From: Flavobacterium bernardetii
GTDB lineage: Bacteria > Bacteroidota > Bacteroidia > Flavobacteriales > Flavobacteriaceae
Length of the DNA stretch: 64,000 bases
Assembly: GCF_011305415.1 (NCBI RefSeq)
Contig: NZ_JAANOQ010000007.1
Location: forward strand, 144,547 to 208,546
Direction of reading: 5' to 3'
A model generated the notes under the pieces. That model ran no database searches, was not told the DNA's origin, and saw only the letters and a list, made by a program, of their open reading frames with translations. The number at the start of each line of letters is the position of its first letter. Within the stretch, counting starts at the first letter, position 1. Shown here piece by piece: positions 25,923 to 35,285 of the stretch. The position numbers and the translations under genes were made by a program.

Positions 25923-26972
25923 ATGGTAAAACATTCCGAAAATATAATTGTTGGTGTTTCTATTGGAGACATGAACGGCATTGGACCAGAAGTAATATTA
26001 AAAACGTTTGAAGATACTCGAATGTTAGAAATATGTACGCCTGTTATTTTTGCCAATGCTAAAATTGTTTCGTTTTTAAAAAAATCGTACAATTTAAACG
26101 CATTCATTCAAGGAATTGACAAATTAGACCAAATCGTATTAGGAAAAATAAACGTACTAAATGTATGGCGTGAAGGCGTTAATTTAGAAAACGGGAAATT
26201 GGATGAAGAAATTGGAAAATACGCTATAAAATCTTTTCAAGCAGCAACAACTGCTTTGAAAAACAATCAAATTGATGTTTTAGTAACAGCGCCAATCAAC
26301 AAATATAACATTCAAGCAGAAGATTATAAATTTGCTGGTCATACCGATTATTTAAATGAACAATTAGAAGGTGATGCTTTGATGTTTATGATTCACGAAG
26401 ACATTAAAGTGGGTTTAATCACTGATCATGTGCCAATTGCAGAATTATCAAAGCATATCAATTCGAAATTAATTGAGAAAAAAATCACAACAATAAATCG
26501 TAGTTTAGTTGCTGATTTCAAAATTAATAAACCAAAAATTGCTGTTTTAGGATTGAATCCTCATAGTGGTGATAATGGTGTCATTGGAAAAGAAGATGAT
26601 GAAATTGTAAAACCAAGTTTAGAGAAAATTTTCAAAAGTGGTATTCAAGTTTTTGGTCCGTTTTCGGCAGATAGTTTTTTTGGTTCGAACCAATATAAAA
26701 ATTACGATGCGGTTGTCGCGATGTATCACGATCAAGGATTGATTCCTTTTAAAACCCTTTCATTTGGTGAAGGAGTGAATTTTACAGCAGGATTAAATAA
26801 GGTAAGAACATCACCAGATCATGGAACTGGTTTTGATATTGCTGGAAAAAACATAGCGAATGAAGGTTCGTTCAGAGAAGCTGTTTATAGTGCGATTGAT
26901 ATCTATAAAAACAGAATCGAATATAATGAGCTAACCAACAATCCATTGAAAAAAGCATCTGGAAAAGTTTAA
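25923..26972 (+). CDS. pdxA: 4-hydroxythreonine-4-phosphate dehydrogenase
   Basis: 349 residues of the PdxA family, which oxidises and decarboxylates 4-phosphohydroxy-L-threonine in pyridoxal 5'-phosphate synthesis. Family motifs are present: GVSIGDMNGIGPEV at the N-terminus, the metal-ligand segments AGHTDYL and VAMYHDQGLIPFK, and the C-terminal TSPDHGTGFDIAGK. Residue count and motif order are normal. Transcribed divergently from ribE. Confidence 0.97.
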   Translation: MVKHSENIIVGVSIGDMNGIGPEVILKTFEDTRMLEICTPVIFANAKIVSFLKKSYNLNAFIQGIDKLDQIVLGKINVLNVWREGVNLENGKLDEEIGKYAIKSFQAATTALKNNQIDVLVTAPINKYNIQAEDYKFAGHTDYLNEQLEGDALMFMIHEDIKVGLITDHVPIAELSKHINSKLIEKKITTINRSLVADFKINKPKIAVLGLNPHSGDNGVIGKEDDEIVKPSLEKIFKSGIQVFGPFSADSFFGSNQYKNYDAVVAMYHDQGLIPFKTLSFGEGVNFTAGLNKVRTSPDHGTGFDIAGKNIANEGSFREAVYSAIDIYKNRIEYNELTNNPLKKASGKV

Positions 26973-26996
26973 TTTAAAAAAAAGCAAAGAAAATTA

Positions 26997-27024
26997 TTGT
27001 AATTCCAATATTTTTGTATCTTTG
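26997..27024 (+). promoter_or_regulatory. promoter of the DUF177-rpmF unit
   Basis: TTG (26997-26999), 17 bases, then TATCTTTG (27017-27024), an exact Bacteroidota consensus, giving a leader of about 26 bases before the DUF177 start. Confidence 0.75.
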
Positions 27025-27056
27025 CACACCCTTATAAAAAGGGGAAAACTGATAGT

Positions 27057-27596
27057 ATGGAAAAATTAAAAGAATTTTTAATCCCATTTTCAGGATTAAA
27101 ACTGGGTAAACACCAGTTTGAGTTTCAAGTAAACAATACGTTCTTTACTCATTTTGGATATGATGAATTTAACAGTTCTGACATCAAAATGAAAGTTATA
27201 TTAGAGAAAAAAAGCAATATGCTTGAGTTGAATTTTTCGCATAATGGAACAGTAAATGTACCATGTGATTTAACCAATGAAGATTTTGATTTACCTATAA
27301 AAGGGAAAATGAAGCTGATAGTTAGATTTGGAGAAGAGTTTAATGATGAGAATGATGAATTTATCATCTTACCTCATGATGAATTTCAAGTAAATGTTGC
27401 CCAGTATATTTATGAAATGATTGTGTTGTCTGTTCCAACAAAAAGAATTCATACCGGCATAAAAGACGGAACATTACAAACAGAAGCATTACAAAATTTG
27501 GAAAAATTTTCTCCTACTGAAACCAAAACAAAAGAGATTAAAGAAATAGACCCAAGATGGGACGGTTTAAAGAAACTATTAACGGATAAAAAATAG
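27057..27596 (+). CDS. DUF177 (YceD-like) rRNA accumulation protein
   Basis: 179 residues of the DUF177 family, which is almost always encoded directly upstream of ribosomal protein L32. In E. coli, YceD is needed for normal 23S rRNA accumulation. Visible features: the conserved SGLKLGKHQFEFQV opening and the acidic middle section with FGEEFNDENDEF; the family cysteine pair seen in other members is reduced here to a single CDL motif. rpmF follows after 6 bases, so the two are cotranscribed. Confidence 0.92.
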   Translation: MEKLKEFLIPFSGLKLGKHQFEFQVNNTFFTHFGYDEFNSSDIKMKVILEKKSNMLELNFSHNGTVNVPCDLTNEDFDLPIKGKMKLIVRFGEEFNDENDEFIILPHDEFQVNVAQYIYEMIVLSVPTKRIHTGIKDGTLQTEALQNLEKFSPTETKTKEIKEIDPRWDGLKKLLTDKK

Positions 27597-27602
27597 AGTA
27601 AA

Positions 27603-27797
27603 ATGGCACATCCTAAACGTAGACAGTCATCGACTAGAAGAGACAAAAGAAGAACACACTACAAAGCATCTGCACAACAAATTGCAACTTGCGTAGTAAC
27701 TGGTGAAGCTCACTTATACCACAGAGCTTACTGGCATGAAGGTAAAATGTATTATAGAGGTCAAGTTGTTATCGACAAGACTGAAGCAATGATATAA
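27603..27797 (+). CDS. rpmF: 50S ribosomal protein L32
   Basis: 64 residues, including the hallmark opening [19 protein letters not shown] and the internal [16 protein letters not shown]. It lacks the four-cysteine zinc ribbon of some L32 paralogues, with only a single cysteine, so it is the zinc-independent type. Cotranscribed with the upstream DUF177 gene; a strong terminator follows. Confidence 0.98.
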   Translation: MAHPKRRQSSTRRDKRRTHYKASAQQIATCVVTGEAHLYHRAYWHEGKMYYRGQVVIDKTEAMI

Positions 27798-27816
27798 TTA
27801 CATTAAAATAAATGAG

Positions 27817-27844
27817 AAACTCTCACTCACGTGAGAGTTTTTTT
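27817..27844 (+). terminator. intrinsic terminator after rpmF
   Basis: AAACTCTCAC (27817-27826) pairs with GTGAGAGTTT (27831-27840) around a 4-base loop, followed by a T-run. Confidence 0.92.
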
Positions 27845-27919
27845 ATTTTAATGAAAATTATATAATACTATTTTAAGAAAATTCCGAAATAATTCGTAAT
27901 TTTCGCCTCTTTACGCACA

Positions 27920-27927
27920 TAAATTTG
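27920..27927 (+). promoter_or_regulatory. putative -7 element (TAAATTTG) of the fabH-accB-accC unit
   Basis: TAAATTTG matches TAnnTTTG. It would give a leader of about 100 bases before fabH, which includes a short reading frame overlapping the fabH start. Confidence 0.55.
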
Positions 27928-28034
27928 CAAAGAAAATTATTTATTTATGAAATCGCAACAGACACTGTTTTTCGAAAGAAAATTCAAATCAAAATGCGAT
28001 ACATATGTTACCAAAAAAAATAACATTAAAACAT

Positions 28035-29027
28035 ATGAATAAAATTACTGCCGCAATTACTGCAATTGGCTCGTATGTACCAGAATACGTATTATCAAAT
28101 CAAGTTTTAGAAACTTTAGTTGATACTAATGACGAATGGATAACATCTAGAACCGGAATAAAAGAGAGAAGGCTTTTAAAAGAAGAAGAAGGCGAAGGAA
28201 CATCTTTCCTAGCCATAAAAGCTGCTCAAAATCTCTTAGAAAAAGCAAAACTAGACCCGAAAGAAATAGACTTGGTAATCATGGCGACTACTACTCCAGA
28301 TATGCCTGTGGCAGCAACTGGTGTATATGTAGCTACACAAATTGGCGCAACGAATGCTTTTGCATACGACTTGCAAGCTGCTTGTTCCAGTTTTCTTTTC
28401 GGAATGTCAACCGCTGCTGCTTTTATTCAGTCTGGAAAATATAAAAAAGTTTTATTAATTGGAGCGGATAAAATGTCTTCAATTATTGATTATACCGATA
28501 GAGCAACTTGTATTATCTTTGGAGATGGTGCTGGTTGTGCTTTGTTCGAACCTAATTACGAAGGCTTAGGATTACAAGATGAAATTCTTAAATCTGACGG
28601 AATTGGTAGAGAGTTTTTAAAAATTGACGCAGGTGGTTCTATTTTACCTCCATCTGAAGAAACAGTTAAAAACAAACAACATTTTGTATTCCAAGATGGA
28701 AAAACGGTTTTCAAACATGCCGTATCTGGAATGGCCGATGTGAGCGAAAAAATTATGGAACGCAATAACTTGTCTCATGACGATGTAAATTGGTTAATCG
28801 CTCATCAAGCAAACAAAAGAATTATTGACGCAACTGCAAACAGAATGAATTTGGACGAATCTAAAGTATTAGTAAATATTCACAGATACGGAAACACAAC
28901 TTCAGCAACTTTACCGTTACTTTTAGCAGATTTCGAAGATAAATTTAAAAAAGGAGATAATTTAATTTTTGCTGCATTTGGTGGTGGATTCACATGGGGA
29001 TCTATCTATTTAAAATGGGCATATTAA
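28035..29027 (+). CDS. fabH: beta-ketoacyl-ACP synthase III
   Basis: 330 residues from the ATG at 28035; it condenses acetyl-CoA (or a branched starter) with malonyl-ACP to start fatty acid synthesis. The triad is visible: Cys117 in AACSSFLFG, His in LIAHQANKR and Asn in RYGNTTSA. I prefer 28035 because the family N-terminus starts at MNKITAAITAIGSYVPE; a start 30 bases upstream adds a basic extension. plsX, which often sits between rpmF and fabH, is not here. accB and accC follow, in keeping with a fatty acid initiation operon. Confidence 0.96.
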   Translation: MNKITAAITAIGSYVPEYVLSNQVLETLVDTNDEWITSRTGIKERRLLKEEEGEGTSFLAIKAAQNLLEKAKLDPKEIDLVIMATTTPDMPVAATGVYVATQIGATNAFAYDLQAACSSFLFGMSTAAAFIQSGKYKKVLLIGADKMSSIIDYTDRATCIIFGDGAGCALFEPNYEGLGLQDEILKSDGIGREFLKIDAGGSILPPSEETVKNKQHFVFQDGKTVFKHAVSGMADVSEKIMERNNLSHDDVNWLIAHQANKRIIDATANRMNLDESKVLVNIHRYGNTTSATLPLLLADFEDKFKKGDNLIFAAFGGGFTWGSIYLKWAY

Positions 29028-29059
29028 TAATAACAAACTATAACTAAAACAACTTAATT

Positions 29060-29548
29060 ATGGATTTAAAAGAAATTCAAAACCTAATCAAATTTGTATC
29101 TAATTCTGGAGTAGCAGAAGTAAAATTAGAAACTGGTGATGTAAAAATTACAATTAGAACTACTTTAGAAGGTAATTCTCCTGATATCACTTACGTTCAA
29201 CAAGCTCCAATGCAACAAGCTATTCAGCAAGCTGCACCAGTTGCACCAGTTGCTGCTGCGCCAGTTGCTGCAACACCTGCAGACACAACAGCAGAAGACA
29301 ACTCTAAATATATCACTATTAAGTCACCAATGATTGGTACTTTATACAGAAAACCATCTCCAGACAAACCAATGTTTGTAGAAGTAGGAACAACAATCAA
29401 CAAAGGTGATGTAGTTTGTGTAGTAGAAGCTATGAAATTATTCAACGAAATTGAATCTGAAATTTCAGGTAAAATTGTAAAAGTTTTAGTTGACGATTCT
29501 TCTCCAGTTGAATTTGACCAACCATTATTTTTAGTTGACCCATCATAA
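29060..29548 (+). CDS. accB: acetyl-CoA carboxylase biotin carboxyl carrier protein
   Basis: 162 residues: an N-terminal region, an Ala/Pro/Gln-rich flexible linker (about residues 45-80), and a C-terminal biotinyl domain with the biotinylation motif EAMKLFN. The lysine carries biotin that shuttles carboxyl groups from AccC to the carboxyltransferase. It lies between fabH and accC on the same strand. Confidence 0.97.
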   Translation: MDLKEIQNLIKFVSNSGVAEVKLETGDVKITIRTTLEGNSPDITYVQQAPMQQAIQQAAPVAPVAAAPVAATPADTTAEDNSKYITIKSPMIGTLYRKPSPDKPMFVEVGTTINKGDVVCVVEAMKLFNEIESEISGKIVKVLVDDSSPVEFDQPLFLVDPS

Positions 29549-29550
29549 TA

Positions 29551-29582
29551 AGTTAGAAGTTAGAAGTTAGAAGTTAGAAGTT
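29551..29582. repeat. 7-base tandem repeat between accB and accC
   Basis: About four and a half copies of AGTTAGA lie 3 bases after the accB stop. Short tandem repeats like this can vary in copy number by slippage. Confidence 0.8.
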
Positions 29583-29595
29583 TTCTTCCTTCATT

Positions 29596-29615
29596 AATTG
29601 TCTAATTGACACATT
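29596..29615. repeat. 20-base dispersed intergenic repeat (copy B)
   Basis: Reverse complement of the repeat at 6416-6435 with one mismatch. Imperfect copies of the ATTGTCTAATT core continue to about 29634. Confidence 0.65.
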
Positions 29616-29639
29616 GTCTAATTATCTAATTATAAAAAT

Positions 29640-30992
29640 ATGTTTAAAAAAATATTAATTGCCAATAGAGGTGAAATCGCTCTACGTGTTATTCGTACAT
29701 GTAAAGAAATGGGAATTAAAACAGTTGCTGTTTATTCTACTGCTGACGCCGAAAGTTTACACGTAAAATTTGCTGATGAAGCTGTTTGTATTGGACCACC
29801 ACCAAGTAATTTATCTTACTTGAAAATGTCTAATATTATTGCAGCAGCAGAAATTACTAATGCAGATGCCATACACCCAGGTTATGGTTTCTTATCTGAA
29901 AATGCAAAATTTTCTAAAATTTGTCAAGAGCATAACATCAAATTTATTGGTGCTTCTCCAGAAATGATTGACAGAATGGGAGATAAAGCTTCTGCTAAAT
30001 CTACCATGATTGAAGCTGGAGTGCCTTGTGTACCAGGTTCTGTTGGGATTTTAGAATCATACGAACAAGCGGAACAATTAGCTGCTGAATTCGGATACCC
30101 AGTAATGCTAAAAGCAACTGCTGGTGGTGGTGGAAAAGGAATGCGTGCAGTTTGGAAACAAGAAGATTTATTAAAAGCTTGGGAAAGTGCTCGTCAAGAG
30201 TCGGCTGCCGCTTTTGGTAATGATGGTATGTATCTAGAAAAACTTATTGAAGAACCAAGACATATTGAAATTCAAATTGTTGGAGATTCATTTGGTAAAG
30301 CCTGTCACCTTTCTGAAAGAGATTGTTCAGTTCAAAGACGTCACCAAAAATTAACAGAAGAAACACCTTCTCCATTCATGACAGATGAATTAAGAGAAAA
30401 AATGGGTCTTGCTGCAGTAAAAGCTGCCGAATACATTAAGTATGAAGGTGCTGGAACTGTTGAGTTTTTAGTGGACAAACATAGAAACTTCTACTTCATG
30501 GAAATGAATACTCGTATCCAAGTAGAACACCCAATTACGGAACAAGTAATTGATTACGATTTAATTCGTGAGCAAATTATGGTAGCAGCAGGAATTCCAA
30601 TTTCTGGAAAAAACTATTTACCTCAATTACACGCAATAGAATGTCGTATTAATGCTGAAGATCCTTATAACGACTTCAGACCTTCACCAGGAAAAATTAC
30701 AGTTTTACATTCGCCTGGCGGACACGGTGTACGTTTAGACACACACGTTTACGCTGGTTATACAATTCCACCTAATTATGACTCAATGATTGCAAAGTTG
30801 ATTACAACCGCGCAAACAAGACAAGAGGCTATCAATAAAATGAAGCGCGCTTTAGATGAGTTTCATATTGAAGGAATCAAAACTACCATTCCATTCCACA
30901 GACAATTAATGGATCATCCTGATTATGTTGCTGGAAATTACACAACTGCCTTTATGGACACTTGGGTAATGGATGCTAAAAAAGAAGAATAA
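29640..30992 (+). CDS. accC: acetyl-CoA carboxylase biotin carboxylase subunit
   Basis: 450 residues; ATP-dependent carboxylation of the biotin on AccB. The N-terminal [20 protein letters not shown], the glycine-rich ATP-grasp loop [10 protein letters not shown] near residue 165, the [14 protein letters not shown] segment and the C-terminal domain are all canonical. It follows accB after a repeat-bearing gap of 91 bases; the shared strand suggests the operon continues through the repeats. Confidence 0.98.
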   Translation: MFKKILIANRGEIALRVIRTCKEMGIKTVAVYSTADAESLHVKFADEAVCIGPPPSNLSYLKMSNIIAAAEITNADAIHPGYGFLSENAKFSKICQEHNIKFIGASPEMIDRMGDKASAKSTMIEAGVPCVPGSVGILESYEQAEQLAAEFGYPVMLKATAGGGGKGMRAVWKQEDLLKAWESARQESAAAFGNDGMYLEKLIEEPRHIEIQIVGDSFGKACHLSERDCSVQRRHQKLTEETPSPFMTDELREKMGLAAVKAAEYIKYEGAGTVEFLVDKHRNFYFMEMNTRIQVEHPITEQVIDYDLIREQIMVAAGIPISGKNYLPQLHAIECRINAEDPYNDFRPSPGKITVLHSPGGHGVRLDTHVYAGYTIPPNYDSMIAKLITTAQTRQEAINKMKRALDEFHIEGIKTTIPFHRQLMDHPDYVAGNYTTAFMDTWVMDAKKEE

Positions 30993-31000
30993 TTTTTATA

Positions 31001-31038
31001 AAAAAAAAGGCTGATAAAATTTATCAGCCTTTTTTTTT
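31001..31038 (+). terminator. bidirectional intrinsic terminator
   Basis: AGGCTGATAA and TTATCAGCCT form a stem flanked by an A-run and a T-run, placed between the converging accC and ACT-domain genes. Confidence 0.9.
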
Positions 31039-31048
31039 ATAAGTTTTT

Positions 31049-31705
31049 TTATTTTTTTAAGTCTTTTATCACACTAAAAGCAATATCAATTTGATTTTCA
31101 TTTACAATAATAGTAAATTCATTACTAGTTGAAATAACTTCATCAATTGTAATTCCTTCCCAAGCTAACGATTGAAAAATATAATAATACACTCCAGGAA
31201 CCGAAACGTTTTCATGAGGTAACTTTACCGTAATAGAAGACAAATTCTCATTCTTACTTAATAGTTTTTCAGATTTTAAACATTCTTCAACGATTGAATT
31301 TACTTCAGAACTAACTACGATATTAGTTTCGTTTACACCACGAGAAGAAGTGTAGAATAAATTTTTATTTGTTTTAATTTCAAACATTAATTTAGATTGA
31401 TTTTCTAATAATGTGTCAGAGATTTCATAAGTGTAATCTGTCAACGAAGAACGGACCGTAATTTCTCCCAGATTTTGCAAAACCTTAGCAACTCTATGAC
31501 TAATTTTAAAATCTAATTCTTCTGATATTCTTTTTAAAGCCATTACCACAGCACCTTGCTTGATATCTTTACCTAAATGCATTTCAATTTCAGGCATGAT
31601 AATTCTTGCTAATGATGTTAAATTTATTATCCCTTCAGATAAAGAACTCAATAAAAAAGGCTTTGTTTTTAAATATTTTTCAACTACGGATGCAACTGTT
31701 TTCAT
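31049..31705 (-). CDS. ACT-domain regulatory protein (no kinase domain)
   Basis: 218 residues. The C-terminal roughly 70 residues (LSSITVKLPHENVSVPGVYYY onward, with the segment FTIIVNENQIDIAFSVI) look like an ACT ligand-binding domain, the type that senses amino acids in aspartate kinases. The N-terminal half has a helical, DNA-binding-like region (GKDIKQGAVVMALKRISEEL). It has no aspartate kinase catalytic domain, so annotation as aspartate kinase would be misleading. The function is unknown; a small-molecule sensor is inferred. yraN lies 68 bases upstream on the same strand. Confidence 0.7.
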   Translation of the reverse strand: MKTVASVVEKYLKTKPFLLSSLSEGIINLTSLARIIMPEIEMHLGKDIKQGAVVMALKRISEELDFKISHRVAKVLQNLGEITVRSSLTDYTYEISDTLLENQSKLMFEIKTNKNLFYTSSRGVNETNIVVSSEVNSIVEECLKSEKLLSKNENLSSITVKLPHENVSVPGVYYYIFQSLAWEGITIDEVISTSNEFTIIVNENQIDIAFSVIKDLKK

Positions 31706-31740
31706 ATTTGTTTGTGTGTTTTGTGTATGTGTTTAGTTTA

Positions 31741-31748
31741 CAAATATA
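31741..31748 (-). promoter_or_regulatory. putative -7 element (TATATTTG) of the ACT-domain gene
   Basis: The minus strand reads TATATTTG, an exact match to TAnnTTTG, 35 bases before the ATG at 31705 and separate from the upstream yraN gene. No -33 TTG is clear. Confidence 0.55.
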
Positions 31749-31773
31749 TAAAACAAAATGTTATAATTGTAAC

Positions 31774-32139
31774 TTAATTGTCGAAATAATAGAAAGCCTC
31801 TTCCAGATGTTCAATTTTAACATTTCCTTCACCAACATGAATGGCAATAATATCAAATCGAACTTCAACATCTAAATCATTTGCTATAACATACTCATTT
31901 ATAGCTTTTACCAATAATTTTATCTTTTTGGGTTTTACAAAATCTTGAGGCAAACCAAAATCAACACTACTTCTTGTTTTAACTTCAACAACAGTTAAAA
32001 TATTTTCTTTTTGAGCAATAATGTCAACTTCTGCTTTTTGAAAAAACCAATTCGTTTCTAAAATTTCATAACCTTTTTCTGTTAGAAAATCTACAGCTAA
32101 TTCTTCTCCTAATTTTCCTAATTCGTTATGATCTGCCAT
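31774..32139 (-). CDS. YraN family (UPF0102) endonuclease-like protein
   Basis: 121 residues with the restriction-endonuclease-like signature of the family: LGKLGEELAVDFL near the N-terminus, then KAEVDIIAQKENILTVVEVKTRS, in which D..(x)..ExK forms the putative catalytic site. YraN proteins are widely conserved and poorly understood; roles in Holliday junction or DNA repair have been proposed. It follows the carboxypeptidase gene after 3 bases. Confidence 0.92.
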   Translation of the reverse strand: MADHNELGKLGEELAVDFLTEKGYEILETNWFFQKAEVDIIAQKENILTVVEVKTRSSVDFGLPQDFVKPKKIKLLVKAINEYVIANDLDVEVRFDIIAIHVGEGNVKIEHLEEAFYYFDN

Positions 32140-32142
32140 TGT

Positions 32143-33096
32143 CTATTCAAAAGTTATTTTGATTTCAGTTTCATTTACTTCAAAAACAACTTGACTTCCA
32201 AGCACTAAAGTTCTATTATCTTTTTGATGACCGGCACAAAATTCAAAAGCTATAGGAATATTCAAATCTTTAGCAATCTCAGAGATAAGTTGCACTTCAT
32301 TTTGTCCAAAAGGAATTTCGTTATCATGCATATCACGCATACTTCCCACAATAATTCCTTTCACATTTTTGAAATAATCATTGCGTTTCATGTTGTACAA
32401 CATTCTGTCAATATGATATAAATATTCATCTAAATCTTCAATAAACAGAATTTTATCTTTCGTATCAATAGATGATTTCGAACCTAATAAACTATAAATA
32501 ATAGATAAATTTCCTCCAACTAATTCTCCTTTAGCCACACCTTTTTTATCATACGGTTTTGAAGGAATAGTGTACGAATTTTTAATTCCGAAAAGTGCGT
32601 TTTTAAATGTTTCCTTAACTTCTTCCGGAGCTTTAGGAACTGTAAACGGCATAATGGAATGCAAAGTCGCCACATTTAAAGTATTAATATGACTATGTAA
32701 AACGGTAACATCGCTAAAACCCATCACCCATTTTGGATGTTTTTTAAACTTCGAAAAATCAATCATATCAATAATTCGAACCGTTCCATATCCACCACGA
32801 GCACACCAAATCGCTTTGATATTATCGTTATCTAATTGTTCCTGAAAATCGGCAGCGCGTTCCGTATCTGTACCTCCAAGTTGACAACTATCTAATCCAA
32901 TTGTTTTACCTAATTTCACTTTCAATCCCCAAGATTCCAGCAAATCAATCGCCGGTTTGGCTTCTTCAGGAAAAAATTTACGAGCAGTACAAACAATAGC
33001 AACGGTGTCGCCTTTTTTTAAATAAGGTGGAATTTTCATTTTGTTTTGTGAATATGAAATTAAAGAAAGAAAAAATATTATGAAATATCTATTCAT
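32143..33096 (-). CDS. LD-carboxypeptidase, peptidase family S66
   Basis: 317 residues with a signal peptide (about 1-18). LD-carboxypeptidases remove the terminal D-alanine from murein tetrapeptides during cell-wall recycling. The nucleophile segment GFSDVT, the glutamate in IEDLDEYLYH and the histidine in FCAGHQ match the Ser-Glu-His triad of S66 enzymes. An exported location differs from E. coli cytoplasmic LdcA, so it probably acts in the periplasm. It heads a unit with yraN; the ATG at 33096 is preceded by a TAAATTTG element. Confidence 0.88.
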   Translation of the reverse strand: MNRYFIIFFLSLISYSQNKMKIPPYLKKGDTVAIVCTARKFFPEEAKPAIDLLESWGLKVKLGKTIGLDSCQLGGTDTERAADFQEQLDNDNIKAIWCARGGYGTVRIIDMIDFSKFKKHPKWVMGFSDVTVLHSHINTLNVATLHSIMPFTVPKAPEEVKETFKNALFGIKNSYTIPSKPYDKKGVAKGELVGGNLSIIYSLLGSKSSIDTKDKILFIEDLDEYLYHIDRMLYNMKRNDYFKNVKGIIVGSMRDMHDNEIPFGQNEVQLISEIAKDLNIPIAFEFCAGHQKDNRTLVLGSQVVFEVNETEIKITFE

Positions 33097-33118
33097 GAAA
33101 TGTTTTAAATGTTGATTT

Positions 33119-33126
33119 CAAATTTA
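33119..33126 (-). promoter_or_regulatory. putative -7 element (TAAATTTG) of the carboxypeptidase gene
   Basis: The minus strand reads TAAATTTG, matching TAnnTTTG, 22 bases upstream of the ATG at 33096. Confidence 0.5.
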
Positions 33127-33167
33127 AACAAATTCAAAATAAATTCGCCTATTAGTGCGTAAAAACT

Positions 33168-33175
33168 TATTTTTG
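33168..33175 (+). promoter_or_regulatory. putative -7 element (TATTTTTG) of metG
   Basis: TATTTTTG matches TAnnTTTG about 42 bases before the metG ATG at 33218. The intervening leader contains a fragment resembling the CGCAAAG repeats in reverse. Confidence 0.5.
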
Positions 33176-33217
33176 CAGTAGATAAAAACTTTGCGCGTTT
33201 GCGTTAAAACAAAAAAT

Positions 33218-35275
33218 ATGTTACAAAATCCAAAAAGATATACCATTACAGCGGCATTGCCTTATACAAACGGACCAATTCATATTGGTCATTTAGCAGG
33301 TGTTTACGTTCCTTCAGATATTTATGCTAGATATTTACGCCTTCAAGGAAAAGATGTCGCCTTTATTTGTGGAAGTGACGAACATGGTGTTGCGATTTCA
33401 ATGAAAGCCAAAAAAGAAGGAATTACACCACAAGAAGTGATTGATAAATATGACGGAATTATTAGAAAATCGTTTATAGATTTCGGAATTTCGTTTGATA
33501 ATTATTCTAGAACTTCTTCTGAAATTCATCATAAAACCGCTTCAGAATTTTTTAGAAAATTATATGAAAAAGGTGATTTTATAGAAGAAGTTACAGAACA
33601 ATTATACGATGCCAAAGCCGATCAGTTTTTAGCAGACCGATTTGTGACAGGAACTTGTCCAAAGTGCGACAATCCTGAAGCATATGGCGACCAATGTGAA
33701 AAATGTGGTTCAACATTAAACGCAACAGATTTAATCAATCCGAAAAGTACAATAACGGGAGAAACGCCAATTTTAAAAGCAACAAAACACTGGTTTTTAC
33801 CTTTAAACAGATACGAATCTTTCTTGAGAGAATGGATTTTAGAAGGTCATAAAAACGACTGGAAACCAAATGTGTACGGACAAGTAAAATCATGGGTTGA
33901 TGGTGGTTTAGAACCAAGAGCCGTAACTCGTGATTTAGATTGGGGAATTGATGTGCCAGTTGAAGGTGCCGAAGGAAAAAAATTATACGTTTGGTTTGAT
34001 GCGCCAATTGGTTACATTTCATCAACAAAAGAATGGGCTGCCAAACAAGGAAAAGACTGGGAACCCTATTGGAAAGATGCTGATACGAAATTGGTTCACT
34101 TTATTGGAAAAGACAATATTGTATTCCATTGTATCATTTTCCCAGCGATGTTAAAAGCAGAAGGAAGCTATATTTTACCAGATAATGTACCAGCCAACGA
34201 ATTCTTAAATTTAGAAGGAAATAAATTATCAACTTCTAAAAATTGGGCAGTTTGGTTACACGAATATTTACAAGATTTCCCAGAAAAACAAGATTCGTTG
34301 CGTTATGCTTTAACGGCAAATGCACCGGAAACAAAAGATAATGATTTCACTTGGAAAGATTTTCAAGCAAGAAACAATAATGAATTAGCAGCTATTTTCG
34401 GTAATTTCATAAACAGAGTTGTGGTTTTAACGAATAAATATTACGACGGAATTGTTCCAACGCCAAATGAATATTCAGAAGTTGATTTACAAACATTAGC
34501 GGAATTAAAAGCGTATCCAGCAGTTATTTCAAGTTCAATTGAAAGATATCGATTCAGAGAAGCCTTAGGCGAATTAATGAACGTAGCACGTTTAGGTAAT
34601 AAATATTTAGCGGATGAAGAACCATGGAAAATGGTGAAAGAAAATCCGGAACGTGTCAAAACGCAAATGTATGTCGCGCTGCAAATCGCAACAGCATTAC
34701 AAATTTTATGCGAGCCGTTTTTACCCTTCACTTCTGAAAAATTAGGTAAGATTTTACAAAGTAACGTTTCATCATGGAATGACGTTGCAACAAAATCTGA
34801 TTTATTAGAAGCCAATCATAAAATCGGTCAAGCTGAAATCTTATTCGCACAGATTGAAGATGCAGAAATTCAAAAACAAATAGACAAATTGGAAGCTACA
34901 AAAACCGCCAATCAAATAGAAAACGCAACGGTAACACCACAAAAAGAAACAACCTCTTTTGAAGATTTCGCGAAAATTGATTTACGAATCGGAACGATTA
35001 TCGAAGCAGAAAAAATGCCAAAAGCCAACAAATTATTGGTTTTAAAAGTCGATACTGGAATCGATGTAAGAACAATCGTTTCTGGAATTGCAGAACATTT
35101 CACACCGGAAGAAGTCATTGGAAAAAAAGTAACGGTTTTAGTAAACTTAGCACCAAGAGCTTTACGTGGTGTAGAAAGTGAAGGCATGCTTTTACTAACG
35201 AATACACCAGAAGGAAAATTAGTTTTCGTAAATCCAGATACAGATGGTGTTGGTAATGGTGCAGTAATTGGATAA
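33218..35275 (+). CDS. metG: methionyl-tRNA synthetase
   Basis: 685 residues from the ATG at 33218. The HIGH signature is PIHIGHLAG (residues 20-28), the KMSKS-type loop is LSTSKN, and a zinc knuckle CPKC...CEKC lies near residues 147-167. A C-terminal tRNA-binding (Arc1p/Trbp111-type) domain starts near residue 585 ([19 protein letters not shown]) and dimerises the enzyme. A start 27 bases upstream would add MRVCVKTKN and lacks family support. HAD and CAT-like genes follow on the same strand. Confidence 0.98.
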   Translation: MLQNPKRYTITAALPYTNGPIHIGHLAGVYVPSDIYARYLRLQGKDVAFICGSDEHGVAISMKAKKEGITPQEVIDKYDGIIRKSFIDFGISFDNYSRTSSEIHHKTASEFFRKLYEKGDFIEEVTEQLYDAKADQFLADRFVTGTCPKCDNPEAYGDQCEKCGSTLNATDLINPKSTITGETPILKATKHWFLPLNRYESFLREWILEGHKNDWKPNVYGQVKSWVDGGLEPRAVTRDLDWGIDVPVEGAEGKKLYVWFDAPIGYISSTKEWAAKQGKDWEPYWKDADTKLVHFIGKDNIVFHCIIFPAMLKAEGSYILPDNVPANEFLNLEGNKLSTSKNWAVWLHEYLQDFPEKQDSLRYALTANAPETKDNDFTWKDFQARNNNELAAIFGNFINRVVVLTNKYYDGIVPTPNEYSEVDLQTLAELKAYPAVISSSIERYRFREALGELMNVARLGNKYLADEEPWKMVKENPERVKTQMYVALQIATALQILCEPFLPFTSEKLGKILQSNVSSWNDVATKSDLLEANHKIGQAEILFAQIEDAEIQKQIDKLEATKTANQIENATVTPQKETTSFEDFAKIDLRIGTIIEAEKMPKANKLLVLKVDTGIDVRTIVSGIAEHFTPEEVIGKKVTVLVNLAPRALRGVESEGMLLLTNTPEGKLVFVNPDTDGVGNGAVIG

Positions 35276-35285
35276 AAACAAAATC

